A DNA stretch of 64,000 nt from Qipengyuania intermedia (GCF_019711615.1 NZ_JAIGNS010000002.1:917501-981500), one strand, 5' to 3'; positions 9,862 to 18,129 are shown, counted from the first letter of the stretch. Numbers and translations are program-made. The notes: generated by a model not told the origin, from the sequence alone.

Positions 9862-10572
9862 TCATGCGTCCGTGAGGAAGCCGAGCTTGTATCCCTTCAA
9901 GGCGGCCGACACGCGGTCATTTACTTCGAGCTTTGCAAACAATCGCTTGAGGTGAGTGGCAACGGTCGGAGCGCTGATCCCGAGTATCACTGCTATTTCT
10001 GGATTTGATTTTCCGGCGCCGATCCATCGAAGGATCTCGATCTCCCTCGGCGAAAGCTTTTTGCTAGGCTCCTCTCGACCGGTACCGAAATGATCGAATC
10101 TCCAATGTGTATGTTGCGCGATAGCATGCATCAATGACCTGTCAGCAGCCGCTAAATCTTCGTCGCTCACTTGGGTTGCACCGAAGAAACCTTGCACGCG
10201 TTTTCTTCCCACAGTGGGCATGAGAAGGCCGTCTGTAACCGGGGAATCGGTAAATTCTGCCAAATAAGCAGCTTGCTCCTCAGTGGGTTCGAGTTCGGCT
10301 AGAGCTTCTCTTATCGACATGACCTTTTCTTGGGACATTACATAAGTCGGAAGTGGGTCAATGTCCTGGTAGTTCAGAGCCATGTAACGATTCATCCATC
10401 GGCGCGGCATCCCGCGCTCGAATAGCTGATAGTCGTCAAGATCGTTCTTTTTGGGAAGGACATAGCAGACGGCCTGAAATCCAAACGAGCGGAAAAATTC
10501 ACTCACAACTTCGAGAAGCTCGTCAGCATCAGAGGCATGGTCGATTGAATTGAATATTTCGAAACCCGGCAT
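9862..10572 (-). CDS. LuxR-family transcriptional regulator (LuxR solo) with altered autoinducer pocket
   Basis: 236 residues from the ATG at 10570-10572, chosen because GGAG sits seven bases upstream; the longer frame to 10653 would start with TTG. Residues 1-165 are an autoinducer-binding-like domain, 170-236 a LuxR helix-turn-helix (LSPREIEILRWIGAGKSNPEIA). Aligning by eye with TraR/LasR numbering, W59, Y63, D72, P73 and G115 match invariant W57, Y61, D70, P71 and G113, but the position of W85 is Ile87. No luxI-type synthase is in the window. It is divergent from the pseudo-receiver gene at 10810, in an AT-richer patch. Confidence 0.88.
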   Translation of the reverse strand: MPGFEIFNSIDHASDADELLEVVSEFFRSFGFQAVCYVLPKKNDLDDYQLFERGMPRRWMNRYMALNYQDIDPLPTYVMSQEKVMSIREALAELEPTEEQAAYLAEFTDSPVTDGLLMPTVGRKRVQGFFGATQVSDEDLAAADRSLMHAIAQHTHWRFDHFGTGREEPSKKLSPREIEILRWIGAGKSNPEIAVILGISAPTVATHLKRLFAKLEVNDRVSAALKGYKLGFLTDA

Positions 10573-10719
10573 CGGTTCTCCAAAGTGGTGAGCTTTTTCC
10601 TGAAAACGCTCAATTTCGATGGCTAGCTTAGAAACACGGTTAAAATATGCCAACCTACATGTTTAGTATCATTCAGTTAGATGACATTAGGCTGTGTGAC
10701 TACTCAGAGTACAAGTAAA

Positions 10720-10729
10720 TACGTACGTA
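10720..10729. promoter_or_regulatory. 10-bp perfect palindrome between two regulators (candidate operator)
   Basis: TACGTACGTA lies in the AT-rich interval between the LuxR solo (starting at 10572 leftward) and the response regulator (10810 rightward). Position and symmetry fit a dimeric regulator site, but nothing else in the sequence proves it. Confidence 0.3.
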
Positions 10730-10809
10730 GTTCCCACTTACGGATCGCTTCCCAAGATTAAATTCAAACGGGAAATGCGTGATTCGATCGTGAACTTAGG
10801 GGCTGTTAG

Positions 10810-11424
10810 ATGTCAAAATCTCAGTTTATTATAGTAGATCGAGACCCATTGACCGCGAATGCTCTCGTTAGGGCATTGGGCGATTTCGGCTATGCCTACC
10901 CCGTGGCCACGTTAGGTGAAGTGGGTGCTGAGTGGCCGGAATTCTGCATGATTTTCGTGGCGGATCGGGCCGATCAACTGAACGACGCGATCGAGTTTGT
11001 TCGGGAACGAGGGGTGTTTTACCCGATAATTCCCTATAGCGATGAGGTCGTACCGCAGCGTGTCGTCGACACGATACGATGCGGGGCGATGAGCTATTTG
11101 AGTTGGCCTTCCACCAAAGCGCAGTTGGTTGAAGTGCTATCCTCGATTGAAGAGAGTTCTGAAGCGTTGCTGCGTGAGAAAGCGGCGCGTGAACGAGCAT
11201 TCTTCCTCCTGAAAACCCTGACACGGAAGGAGACGGAGGTCCTCAATGAGATTGCCACCGGGGCGTCGTCGCGGCAGATATCCAAGGTTCTTGGGATCAG
11301 TCACCGGACAGTAGAGGCTCACCGTTCGAACATTATCGCCAAACTCAAGGTGCCTAATGCGATCGCCGCGGTACGAATGGCACTAGAACCCCGATTGCCA
11401 CAGATGCCGCCCAGTCGTCGTTAG
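10810..11424 (+). CDS. LuxR/FixJ-type response regulator with degenerate receiver
   Basis: 204 residues. Residues 1-115 have the fold pattern of a CheY-like receiver: acidic pair D10/D12 (IIVDRD), possible phospho-site D52 (IFVAD), and S77 (IIPYS). The conserved Lys of the usual KP motif is replaced by Trp (SYLSWP, W99), so classical phosphorylation switching is doubtful. A linker (120-135) leads to a LuxR HTH (LTRKETEVLNEIATGASSRQIS, continuing to about 195) like that of FixJ. No histidine kinase is adjacent. It ends in a clear terminator at 11502-11537. Confidence 0.85.
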   Translation: MSKSQFIIVDRDPLTANALVRALGDFGYAYPVATLGEVGAEWPEFCMIFVADRADQLNDAIEFVRERGVFYPIIPYSDEVVPQRVVDTIRCGAMSYLSWPSTKAQLVEVLSSIEESSEALLREKAARERAFFLLKTLTRKETEVLNEIATGASSRQISKVLGISHRTVEAHRSNIIAKLKVPNAIAAVRMALEPRLPQMPPSRR

Positions 11425-11501
11425 AACCCGTTGATATTGGCATCTCAATTAGCGCGACAAAGTGATCTCCTGGGCAGGACTTCAAGTTCCGTCCAATATC
11501 G

Positions 11502-11537
11502 AGGGGTCCGGGCCAGCAGGTTCGGACCCCTACTTTT
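11502..11537 (+). terminator. Rho-independent terminator after the response regulator
   Basis: Stem AGGGGTCCG (11502-11510) with CGGACCCCT (11523-11531), 12-base loop, followed by ACTTTTC. It lies 78 bases after the stop at 11424. Confidence 0.8.
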
Positions 11538-11627
11538 CGCCAGTCGCGTAGCTCAGTATCTAGCGCTGTCCTACTCCCATTCCTGTCTATAACTAGTCCG
11601 GTTCACTCCACTCCACACAGGTGAACC

Positions 11628-12380
11628 ATGAACGCCATCGTCCCGATCGAACCCGCTCCCACTCACGGTCCGCATGGGGAGGGGCGGACGGTGTTGACGC
11701 CTTCGCTCCAGGCGGAGTTTCTCAAGAGCCTCCAGCTGTTCGGCAATGTCCGGCTCGCGTGCCGGGCGGCCTCGTGCTCGGCGCAGACGGCTTATCGGGC
11801 GCGGCGGCGCTCCTCCGGCTTTGCGCGGGCGTGGGATGCGGCGCTGCTCGCGGCGCGGGCTTCGGCAGAGGCGACGCTCGCCGATCGCGCGATCAACGGG
11901 GTGGAGGAGGCTGTCTTCTATCACGGCGAGGAGGTGGCGCGGCGCAGGCGCTATTCCGACCGCCTGCTGCTCGCGCGGCTCGACCGGCTCGAGGAAAAGC
12001 CCGAAATCGCGGCCGAGCTGGATGTGCTCGACGAGCGGATCGAGGCGCTGGAGCGGGGCGAGGAACTGGCGGCGGCGCGCTCGCCCGAAGAATTGGCGCA
12101 AGAGTGTGTTCCACCCGTTCCACTCTGTAGGGAATGCGGGGAGCAATCCGACACGCTGGACGAGGAGGACCTGTGCGCGTGCTGCGTCACATGGGTCGAG
12201 CGGGTGCTGGCGATGCACGATGCGCGGCCTGCCGATGCGCCGAGCATCGAGGAACAGGCGCAGGCGCTGGGGATGGAGCCTCTCGCGCTGGAGGAGCTGC
12301 AGCTATCCGCCTACGAGGGGCGCAGGCGAGAGTGGTGGCTCTTCACCGGAGAGGACGGGAAGGGCGCGTTCGTGTGGTAG
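11628..12380 (+). CDS. Helix-turn-helix protein with zinc-ribbon-like segment, function unknown
   Basis: 250 residues, start supported by AGGTGAACC-ATG. Residues 28-65 (FLKSLQLFGNVRLACRAA, then SAQTAYRARRRS) resemble the HTH of phage terminase small subunits and related DNA-binding proteins. The middle is coiled and acidic. C167-x2-C170 and C183/C185/C186 could form a zinc ribbon. The codons for residues 160-168 (ECVPPVPLC) belong to a 26-bp repeat that also occurs at 18793-18818. The C-terminus is aromatic (REWWLFTGEDGKGAFVW). No phage genes lie nearby, so it may be a domesticated element. Confidence 0.65.
   Translation: MNAIVPIEPAPTHGPHGEGRTVLTPSLQAEFLKSLQLFGNVRLACRAASCSAQTAYRARRRSSGFARAWDAALLAARASAEATLADRAINGVEEAVFYHGEEVARRRRYSDRLLLARLDRLEEKPEIAAELDVLDERIEALERGEELAAARSPEELAQECVPPVPLCRECGEQSDTLDEEDLCACCVTWVERVLAMHDARPADAPSIEEQAQALGMEPLALEELQLSAYEGRRREWWLFTGEDGKGAFVW
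12106..12131 (+). repeat. Dispersed 26-bp repeat, copy 1 (inside a CDS)
   Basis: Starts gtgttccacccgttccac and ends tctgtagg. All 26 bases recur, inverted, at 18793-18818. After it, both copies continue to a TGCGGGG a few bases on. Here it is read in frame as VPPVPLC within the HTH protein. Confidence 0.85.
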
Positions 12381-12410
12381 CGGCGAGGGGCTGGCGCGAA
12401 GGCGCGGTGC

Positions 12411-12923
12411 CTACTTCAGCAGCTCCAGCTCTACCGAGCCGTGACCGCGCTGGATGATGCCGATCTGCTGGGCCGCGGCGCGGCTGAGATCGATGGTGCG
12501 GCCATGTGCGTAGGGACCGCGGTCGTTGATGCGCACGATGACCGAAGCCCCCGTGCGCGGGTTGGTGACCTGGACCAGCGTTCCGAAGGGCAGCGTCTTG
12601 TGCGCAGCTGTCATGGCGTTCATGTCGAACCGCTCGCCACTCGCGGTGCGGCGGCCGTGGAAGCGGCGGCCGTAATAGGAGGCAACCCCGCTGCCGAGCG
12701 AGGTCGTGACGGGCTCCACCTCGACCGGGGGATCGAAGGTGTCGAGATCCACCGCCTCCGGACCCGGCGCAGGCGCAGCGGGCAGGGGGGCGTATTCGGC
12801 GAAGCTCGCCTGGAAATGGGTGTCGGTTACTGGGGTAAGCTCGCGCTCTTCCGAATGACCGGCAGTGCCGGGCAGCACCAGTGCTGCAACGAAGAGTGCG
12901 CTGCGTAGCGCGCGTTTGGCCAT
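12411..12923 (-). CDS. rlpA: Septal ring lytic transglycosylase RlpA family protein
   Basis: 170 residues beginning with a signal peptide (MAKRALRSALFVAALVLPGTAG). After a Pro/Ala-rich linker, residues about 78-165 form a double-psi beta-barrel: GVASYYGRRFHGRRTASGE, MTAAHKTLPFGTLVQVTN and VIVRINDRGPYAHGRTIDLS are the hallmark motifs, including the catalytic Asp of NDRGP. No SPOR domain, so this is a short RlpA. It should cleave glycan strands lacking stem peptides and act at division sites or tips. The Shine-Dalgarno sequence lies within a hairpin (12931-12951), pointing to translational control. Confidence 0.9.
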   Translation of the reverse strand: MAKRALRSALFVAALVLPGTAGHSEERELTPVTDTHFQASFAEYAPLPAAPAPGPEAVDLDTFDPPVEVEPVTTSLGSGVASYYGRRFHGRRTASGERFDMNAMTAAHKTLPFGTLVQVTNPRTGASVIVRINDRGPYAHGRTIDLSRAAAQQIGIIQRGHGSVELELLK

Positions 12924-12930
12924 GAATGGA

Positions 12931-12951
12931 CCTCCCGTTCGGTTCGGGAGG
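12931..12951 (-). promoter_or_regulatory. Hairpin sequestering the rlpA ribosome binding site
   Basis: On the minus strand CCTCCCG, a seven-base loop AACCGAA, then CGGGAGG pair perfectly. The right arm contains the GGGAGG Shine-Dalgarno sequence, seven bases from the ATG. In the folded mRNA the ribosome site would be fully paired, as in simple RNA thermometers. Confidence 0.55.
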
Positions 12952-13153
12952 ATATAGGCGATGGCGCGCGCGGAGTCGTTAACGTGGACGTAAACTGCCT
13001 CGTTTTGGCCACGTTTCGGCGCGCGGATACGGAGGTGGCCGTGCTTTCCTACTGCATCTGGGGTGTGCCAGGTGGCGTGCATACCAGAGAGCGATTCGGT
13101 GGATTTGGACGCTGTGGCTGCCGGATCGCGAGGGAAGGGTGCCGCATAGCAAA

Positions 13154-13179
13154 TGGGGCCGGCATTGCTGCCGACCCCA
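13154..13179 (-). terminator. Candidate terminator hairpin between argG and rlpA
   Basis: TGGGG-C-CGGC (13154-13163) pairs with GCCG-A-CCCCA (13170-13179) around a six-base loop. On the minus strand it is followed by TTTG, so it could end a transcript coming from the argG side. The T-run is short. Confidence 0.5.
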
Positions 13180-13189
13180 CTCTCACCGA

Positions 13190-13690
13190 TACGTGGCCGT
13201 GTTCCTTCAACCGAAGTTCAAGGGACGCAGACTTGGCATCCGATGTTTTCCCTTCCGTTCCGTCCGAAGACTTCCCTTCCGGTTCTGTCACCGGCGCTCG
13301 CACCGGCATCCGGCTCCACCCTCCAATCAGCCCGGTCCAGTCGCGTCGCGGCCGAAGCCGTTCGCTTACTTTCCCCAGCCGACCTTCAACAGGCAGCTCC
13401 GCAGCCCGACCTTCCGTTCATGGCCGGAGCCTCGAACGGTTGCATCGCCATCCGGTCCGAAGACCTTGTTGCGACGCCTCCTTCGGCATCCGACCGGGTT
13501 GGCCCGGCTCGTAATGGAACGTTACGCGTCTTCGTCATCGACCCGCCTTGCGTCCGGCGTGAGCCTTCGGCACGAGGGTCTCGTAAGTCGCGCGGACAGG
13601 TTCCGCTACGTCTTTCCGGTTCCGAATTTCCTAAGTCTTTCAGGTCGTTAGACCGTCTAGACCGGAAGCTTTCTTCGCCGTTCCGATGAC
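13190..13690 (-). other. Gene-poor 500-bp stretch with strong strand asymmetry; possible untranslated RNA
   Basis: Between rlpA and argG. The minus strand is purine-rich (many GGAA, CGGAAG, CGGATGCC), and all three plus-strand frames stay open from about 13153 to 13514, which reflects base composition and not coding. Minus-strand frames are interrupted; the longest has 86 codons (13049-13309) and no recognisable motif. CGGATGCC and GTCTTCGGAC each recur, as if from old degenerate repeats. A terminator-like hairpin lies at the downstream edge (13154-13179). I assign no gene here; an RNA of the argG-side strand is possible. Confidence 0.35.
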
Positions 13691-13738
13691 TTGAAGCTGC
13701 GCCTGATCGCCCGATTCTTCAAGCGCACAAGAGGCGAG

Positions 13739-13781
13739 TTATCCACTTTCCACACAATTCGCTGTGGAGGGAGGTGGATAA
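13739..13781. repeat. Inverted repeat with two DnaA-box-like arms, downstream of argG
   Basis: Left arm TTATCCAC...CCACA (13739-13754) and right arm TGTGG...GTGGATAA (13763-13781) are inverted copies with internal mismatched spacers. Each outer arm resembles a DnaA box (TTATNCACA) with the last base changed. It may equally be a weak argG transcription end structure. Confidence 0.4.
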
Positions 13782-13867
13782 GTCAACCGTTCGTCGCAAA
13801 GATTCGAACGCTACCGCCGCCATCCGCGCAATTTTACGCGCCTACGGATAGGCTCGTTGGTAATTCT

Positions 13868-15082
<1,215 letters not shown>

Positions 15083-15136
15083 GGAGTGCACCTTGGTTAG
15101 CTTGGCCGCGCGGCTAGCAGGAGCGCGAGGCGGTAG

Positions 15137-15316
15137 GCAATCAAGAAGCGCTTAGCCGGCCGAAAGCGGCGCGACGGACTGTTTGCCAAACTCGGCAAGT
15201 ATGCGACGGGGAAGAGCTGCCTCTTCATAATCAAGCGCGCCGACGTCGACATGGAAGCGCTCGGGCAGTTGGTGCGCAACAACTGGGACGCAATGGCGCG
15301 CAAATACACCGATTGA
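15137..15316 (+). pseudogene. 3' remnant of a DUF1801-domain gene
   Basis: After an in-frame TAG at 15134-15136, 59 codons remain open to the TGA at 15314-15316, without any start codon near the beginning. The translated phrase LFAKLGKYATGKSCLFI followed by KRADVDMEALGQLV matches the C-terminal signature of DUF1801 (YdhG-like) proteins, normally preceded by about 90 residues that are missing here. The upstream DNA is the argG promoter area, so the 5' part was deleted. Its stop touches the end of the convergent oxidoreductase gene. Confidence 0.65.
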
Positions 15317-16057
15317 TCAGATACCGGCGTACCATTGGTAGCCGGCGCGGTCTTCCCAATAGCCGCCTTTGCCGCCTGCGATATCATCGAGGCTGGCCAC
15401 CGCTTCGATGGCGGTGAGATACTTGGCGTGCTTGTAACCTAGCTGGCGTTCGATGCGCATTCGTAGCGGGGCGCCATTGCGGATGGGGAGCGGTTCGCCG
15501 TTCAGCTCATGCGCGACGATCGTTTGCGGGTGGTAAGCGTCGATGAGGTCGACGCTCTCGTAATAATCCTGCCCGTTGAGGTTATCCGCGCAACGGAAGA
15601 CGATGTATTTCGCTTCGGGCCTCAGTTTTGCCACGTCGAGCAGCAGGGAAAGCTGCGGACCGGTCCATTCGCCGATCGCACTCCAGCCCTCGACGCAGTC
15701 ATGGCGCGTTACCTGCGTGCGCTGGGGCAGCTTGCGAATGTTCTCGAGACTGAGCGAAAGCGGGTTTTCGACGAGACCGCGGACTTCCAGCCGCCAGTCG
15801 GCAAAGCCTGCCTCGGCCTGCGCAGGATAGTCGCCGTTTTGCGGATCGACCGAACCATTGCCCCGGAAGAAAGGAGAGATAGCGCTGCGCGGAAACTCGG
15901 GGGCGAGCGCTTTCCTGTCCGTCAGGAACTCGTGCGCATTCTTGTGCCACCTTTCCGCGGCGCCCAGCAGTTTCGAGCCAGCGTCGCTATCGGCGAACTT
16001 GTTGCACCCGGCGACGAACCCGGCGCCGAGCGCAGCGAGAAAAGCCCTACGCTTCAT
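15317..16057 (-). CDS. Molybdopterin-dependent oxidoreductase (sulfite oxidase/MsrP-like), exported
   Basis: 246 residues. The N-terminus MKRRAFLAALGAGFVAGC has a twin-arginine-like start and a lipobox, so the enzyme should be exported folded and possibly lipid-anchored. The core matches the sulfite-oxidase fold molybdopterin domain: DWRLEVRGLVENPLSLSLE, the molybdenum-ligand region RHDCVEGWSAIGEWTG with its Cys, and PLRMRIERQLGYKHAKYL. The real substrate is unknown; relatives reduce methionine sulfoxide or other small oxides. It overlaps the upstream cytochrome b gene by 11 bases, which marks that protein as its membrane electron partner. Confidence 0.85.
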   Translation of the reverse strand: MKRRAFLAALGAGFVAGCNKFADSDAGSKLLGAAERWHKNAHEFLTDRKALAPEFPRSAISPFFRGNGSVDPQNGDYPAQAEAGFADWRLEVRGLVENPLSLSLENIRKLPQRTQVTRHDCVEGWSAIGEWTGPQLSLLLDVAKLRPEAKYIVFRCADNLNGQDYYESVDLIDAYHPQTIVAHELNGEPLPIRNGAPLRMRIERQLGYKHAKYLTAIEAVASLDDIAGGKGGYWEDRAGYQWYAGI

Positions 16058-16718
16058 CGATGCGTCCTCCGGTGATCATGTCCCGAATTTGCCGGTAAGG
16101 GCCTGCCAGGACGACCAGGGCCAGATGCACGACAAAGAAGCCGAAGATGGCGAAAGCGAAGATGAAGTGCAGACTGCGTGCCGATTGCCTTCCGCCCAGG
16201 AGGTCGACCATCCATCCGAGCAGCGGCTCCAGTCCCGGGCTGATCGCCATTCCGGTGATGATCATCATCGGCAGGAAGACTCCGAGGACCAGCCCATAGG
16301 CCAGCTTCTGGAGGAAGTTGTACTTGCCCTCTCCGTGGTCGAAATCGAGCTTCAGATGCTGGATGATATCGCGCTTGATGTTCGACCAGCGCCACTCGCG
16401 TCTGCTGGTGGCGATGTCGCGCTTGAAGTGCCTGTTGAGGAGCATGGCGGCCCACATGAAGAGGAGGCCTAGTGCAAACGGCCAGGCGACGAGGATATGC
16501 CAGTCGCGTGCAACCGCCAGGCTGTAATAGCCGGGGATGGTCATCCAGTCGGGGAAGCGGGGCACTTCGAGCCAGGCTTGCTCGCGGGAAAATCCCCAGT
16601 CGCCCCAATAGAGCAGGCGGTGGGCATTGGAGATCGTCAGCCCCGACATGAACAGGACGACCACGCAGAACACGTTCAGCCAATGCCACAAGCGCGTGGA
16701 AAGGGCGTGACGTTTCAA
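16047..16718 (-). CDS. Cytochrome b561-type membrane subunit
   Basis: 223 residues with four hydrophobic helices (WLNVFCVVVLFMSGLTI, ILVAWPFALGLLFMWAAML, LAYGLVLGVFLPMMIITGMA, LHFIFAFAIFGFFVVHLALVV). Histidines such as RLWHWLN, DWHILVAW and SLHFIFAF are candidate haem ligands. It should pass electrons from the quinone pool to the molybdopterin enzyme encoded just downstream. The start is TTG, overlapping the SDR stop as TTGA, so the three genes 17482-15317 form one translationally coupled operon. Confidence 0.85.
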   Translation of the reverse strand: MKRHALSTRLWHWLNVFCVVVLFMSGLTISNAHRLLYWGDWGFSREQAWLEVPRFPDWMTIPGYYSLAVARDWHILVAWPFALGLLFMWAAMLLNRHFKRDIATSRREWRWSNIKRDIIQHLKLDFDHGEGKYNFLQKLAYGLVLGVFLPMMIITGMAISPGLEPLLGWMVDLLGGRQSARSLHFIFAFAIFGFFVVHLALVVLAGPYRQIRDMITGGRIDEA

Positions 16719-17482
16719 GCCTCGGCTCCCTCTTCCCGGGCGAGGTAGATGACATCCCTGTCCTGCTGCATCAGGTGCTGGCCGCTGTCGATGAAGAGCG
16801 TCTGGCCGCTGGCAAGGTCGCCTTGCGCAAGGAATACGGCGGCATCGGCAATTTCATCCGCCCCGGTGCGACGCCGGAGCAGGTTCATCCGGTGCGAGCG
16901 CTCGGCCTCCTCTTCCGTCTGGTCGTGGCTCGGCAGGATCGCTCCGGGAGCGAGGCCGTACACTCGGTCGCTATCACGGGTGGCGCCCATGGAAAGCATC
17001 GAGATCGTGGCGTCGAGAGCATGCTTGCTCATCGTGTAGCTGAAGAAGTCGGGATTGGGGTTGCGCAACTTCTGGTCGGTGACCTGGATCACGCACCGCC
17101 CATCTTCGGACTTGGCGCCTTTCAGGAAGGCCTGTGCCATGCGGGCGGGGGAGCGGGCGTTGATCTGCATCGCCCTCTGGTTCGTTTCGGGATCGAGCCC
17201 GGTTACATCGTCGGGCGAGAAAGCCGAGGCGGAGTTTATCAGCACCCGCCAATCCTCGTGGCGCTGCGCAAGCTCTTCGATCATTTGAACCGCTGCCTCG
17301 CCATCGCGCAGATCGCAGCAGACCGTTTCCGCGCTAGGCAGGCTGTCGGCCAGTTCCTGCGCGGCCCCGTCGGAGCTGTGGTAGTGGATGATGGTGTGCC
17401 AGCCTTCGGCAGCGAAGGCCTTCACGATGGCGGCCCCGAGCCGCTTCGCGCCACCCGTCACCAGAACAGCGGGCCGGGTCAT
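16715..17482 (-). CDS. SDR-family oxidoreductase, FolM/pteridine-reductase-like
   Basis: 255 residues from MTRPAVLVTGG; an alternative ATG lies six codons upstream. The Rossmann motif TGGAKRLGAA with Arg in place of the usual residue, INSASAF and the catalytic YTMSK (Tyr-x3-Lys) are those of the pteridine reductase/dihydromonapterin reductase branch. If that holds, it reduces pterins with NADPH, which fits its coupling to a molybdopterin enzyme operon only loosely. It is the first gene of the operon with the cytochrome b and molybdoenzyme genes. General SDR assignment is secure, the substrate is not. Confidence 0.83.
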   Translation of the reverse strand: MTRPAVLVTGGAKRLGAAIVKAFAAEGWHTIIHYHSSDGAAQELADSLPSAETVCCDLRDGEAAVQMIEELAQRHEDWRVLINSASAFSPDDVTGLDPETNQRAMQINARSPARMAQAFLKGAKSEDGRCVIQVTDQKLRNPNPDFFSYTMSKHALDATISMLSMGATRDSDRVYGLAPGAILPSHDQTEEEAERSHRMNLLRRRTGADEIADAAVFLAQGDLASGQTLFIDSGQHLMQQDRDVIYLAREEGAEA

Positions 17483-17574
17483 CGGGAAAGCTCGTCGCAT
17501 CGATCCATGGTGCTGGTCTGGACCAGCAATGCGTGTGCGATCAAGCCCTTTGCGCGCATCAGGTGCGGACAAGC

Positions 17575-17604
17575 AAAACGCCGCGAGCCAATGGGCCCGC
17601 GGCG
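17575..17604 (-). terminator. Rho-independent terminator of the glycine-zipper gene
   Basis: On the minus strand CGCCGCGGG pairs with the CGCGGCG arm around GCCCATTGGC and is followed by TTTT (aaaa at 17575-17578 on the plus strand). It lies about 20 bases beyond the stop at 17626. Confidence 0.75.
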
Positions 17605-17625
17605 CTTGCTGTTATCCCAGGTCGA

Positions 17626-18009
17626 TCAGCGGCAGCGCAGGCTGCCCCGGTCGATTTCGCGCCCGACGATTGCGCCGACGGCACCGCCGAGGATTGCGCC
17701 CAGCGTGCGGTCGCCGCGACCGGCGAGTTCATGGCCCGCAAGTGCGCCGACACCGGCACCGATGACAAGACCGGTCGTGCCGTTGTCACGCTTGCAGTAA
17801 TAGCGGCCATCGCGGCCACGCCACATGTAGCTGTCGCGAGTGATGCGGCGCGGCGTGACGTAATAGCCCTGGTTGTTGTACATACGGTCCTTGGCGCGCT
17901 TGCCGTGAGCCGGCGCCCAGCTGGGCGGGTCAGCGGCTGCCGGAGCGGCGGTTCCGAGGCCGGTCACGGCCATCGTGCCGGCGGCGAAGGCGAGTGCGAT
18001 CTTCTTCAT
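17626..18009 (-). CDS. Glycine-zipper (2TM) exported protein
   Basis: 127 residues: signal peptide MKKIALAFAAGTMAVTGLG...AAPAAAD, a basic aromatic middle (MYNNQGYYVTPRRITRDSYMW, DGRYYCKRD), and a C-terminal glycine zipper TGLVIGAGVGALAGHELAG...LGAILGGAVGAIVGREI that should form a helical hairpin in the outer or inner membrane. Two cysteines (YYCKRD and SLRCR) may bond. Such proteins resemble Rick_17kDa/SlyB-type surface proteins. Single gene with its own terminator. Confidence 0.8.
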   Translation of the reverse strand: MKKIALAFAAGTMAVTGLGTAAPAAADPPSWAPAHGKRAKDRMYNNQGYYVTPRRITRDSYMWRGRDGRYYCKRDNGTTGLVIGAGVGALAGHELAGRGDRTLGAILGGAVGAIVGREIDRGSLRCR

Positions 18010-18129
18010 TATGCGTCCCCTAACGAGAGTGATTTGTCGCCAGTTTGCGGCGAGGATTACAACCGCGGATGAACAAACGCCTTTAACTCGAAATTAGCGA
18101 TAAACCGACCGGAGGCCTGCGACGAAATG

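Noticed and set aside
10573..10653. Longer N-terminus of the LuxR solo starting with TTG
   Set aside because: The ATG at 10572 has GGAG seven bases upstream and begins where the family domain begins.
10690..10720. PpsR/CrtJ-like site TGT...ACA between the two regulators
   Set aside because: Spacing is 13 or 15 bases and not the required 12, and no photosynthesis gene is nearby.
11541..11615. tRNA-like words (TAGCTCAG ... GGTTCACTCC)
   Set aside because: D-arm and T-arm do not pair (GCTC is not answered by GAGC), and no acceptor stem or anticodon arm can be drawn.
13049..13309. 86-codon minus-strand frame before rlpA
   Set aside because: No family, runs across a terminator-like hairpin, composition unlike neighbours.
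12984..13689. Three overlapping plus-strand frames of about 170-178 codons
   Set aside because: All three frames are open at once because of pyrimidine-rich composition; none has a plausible ribosome site or motif.
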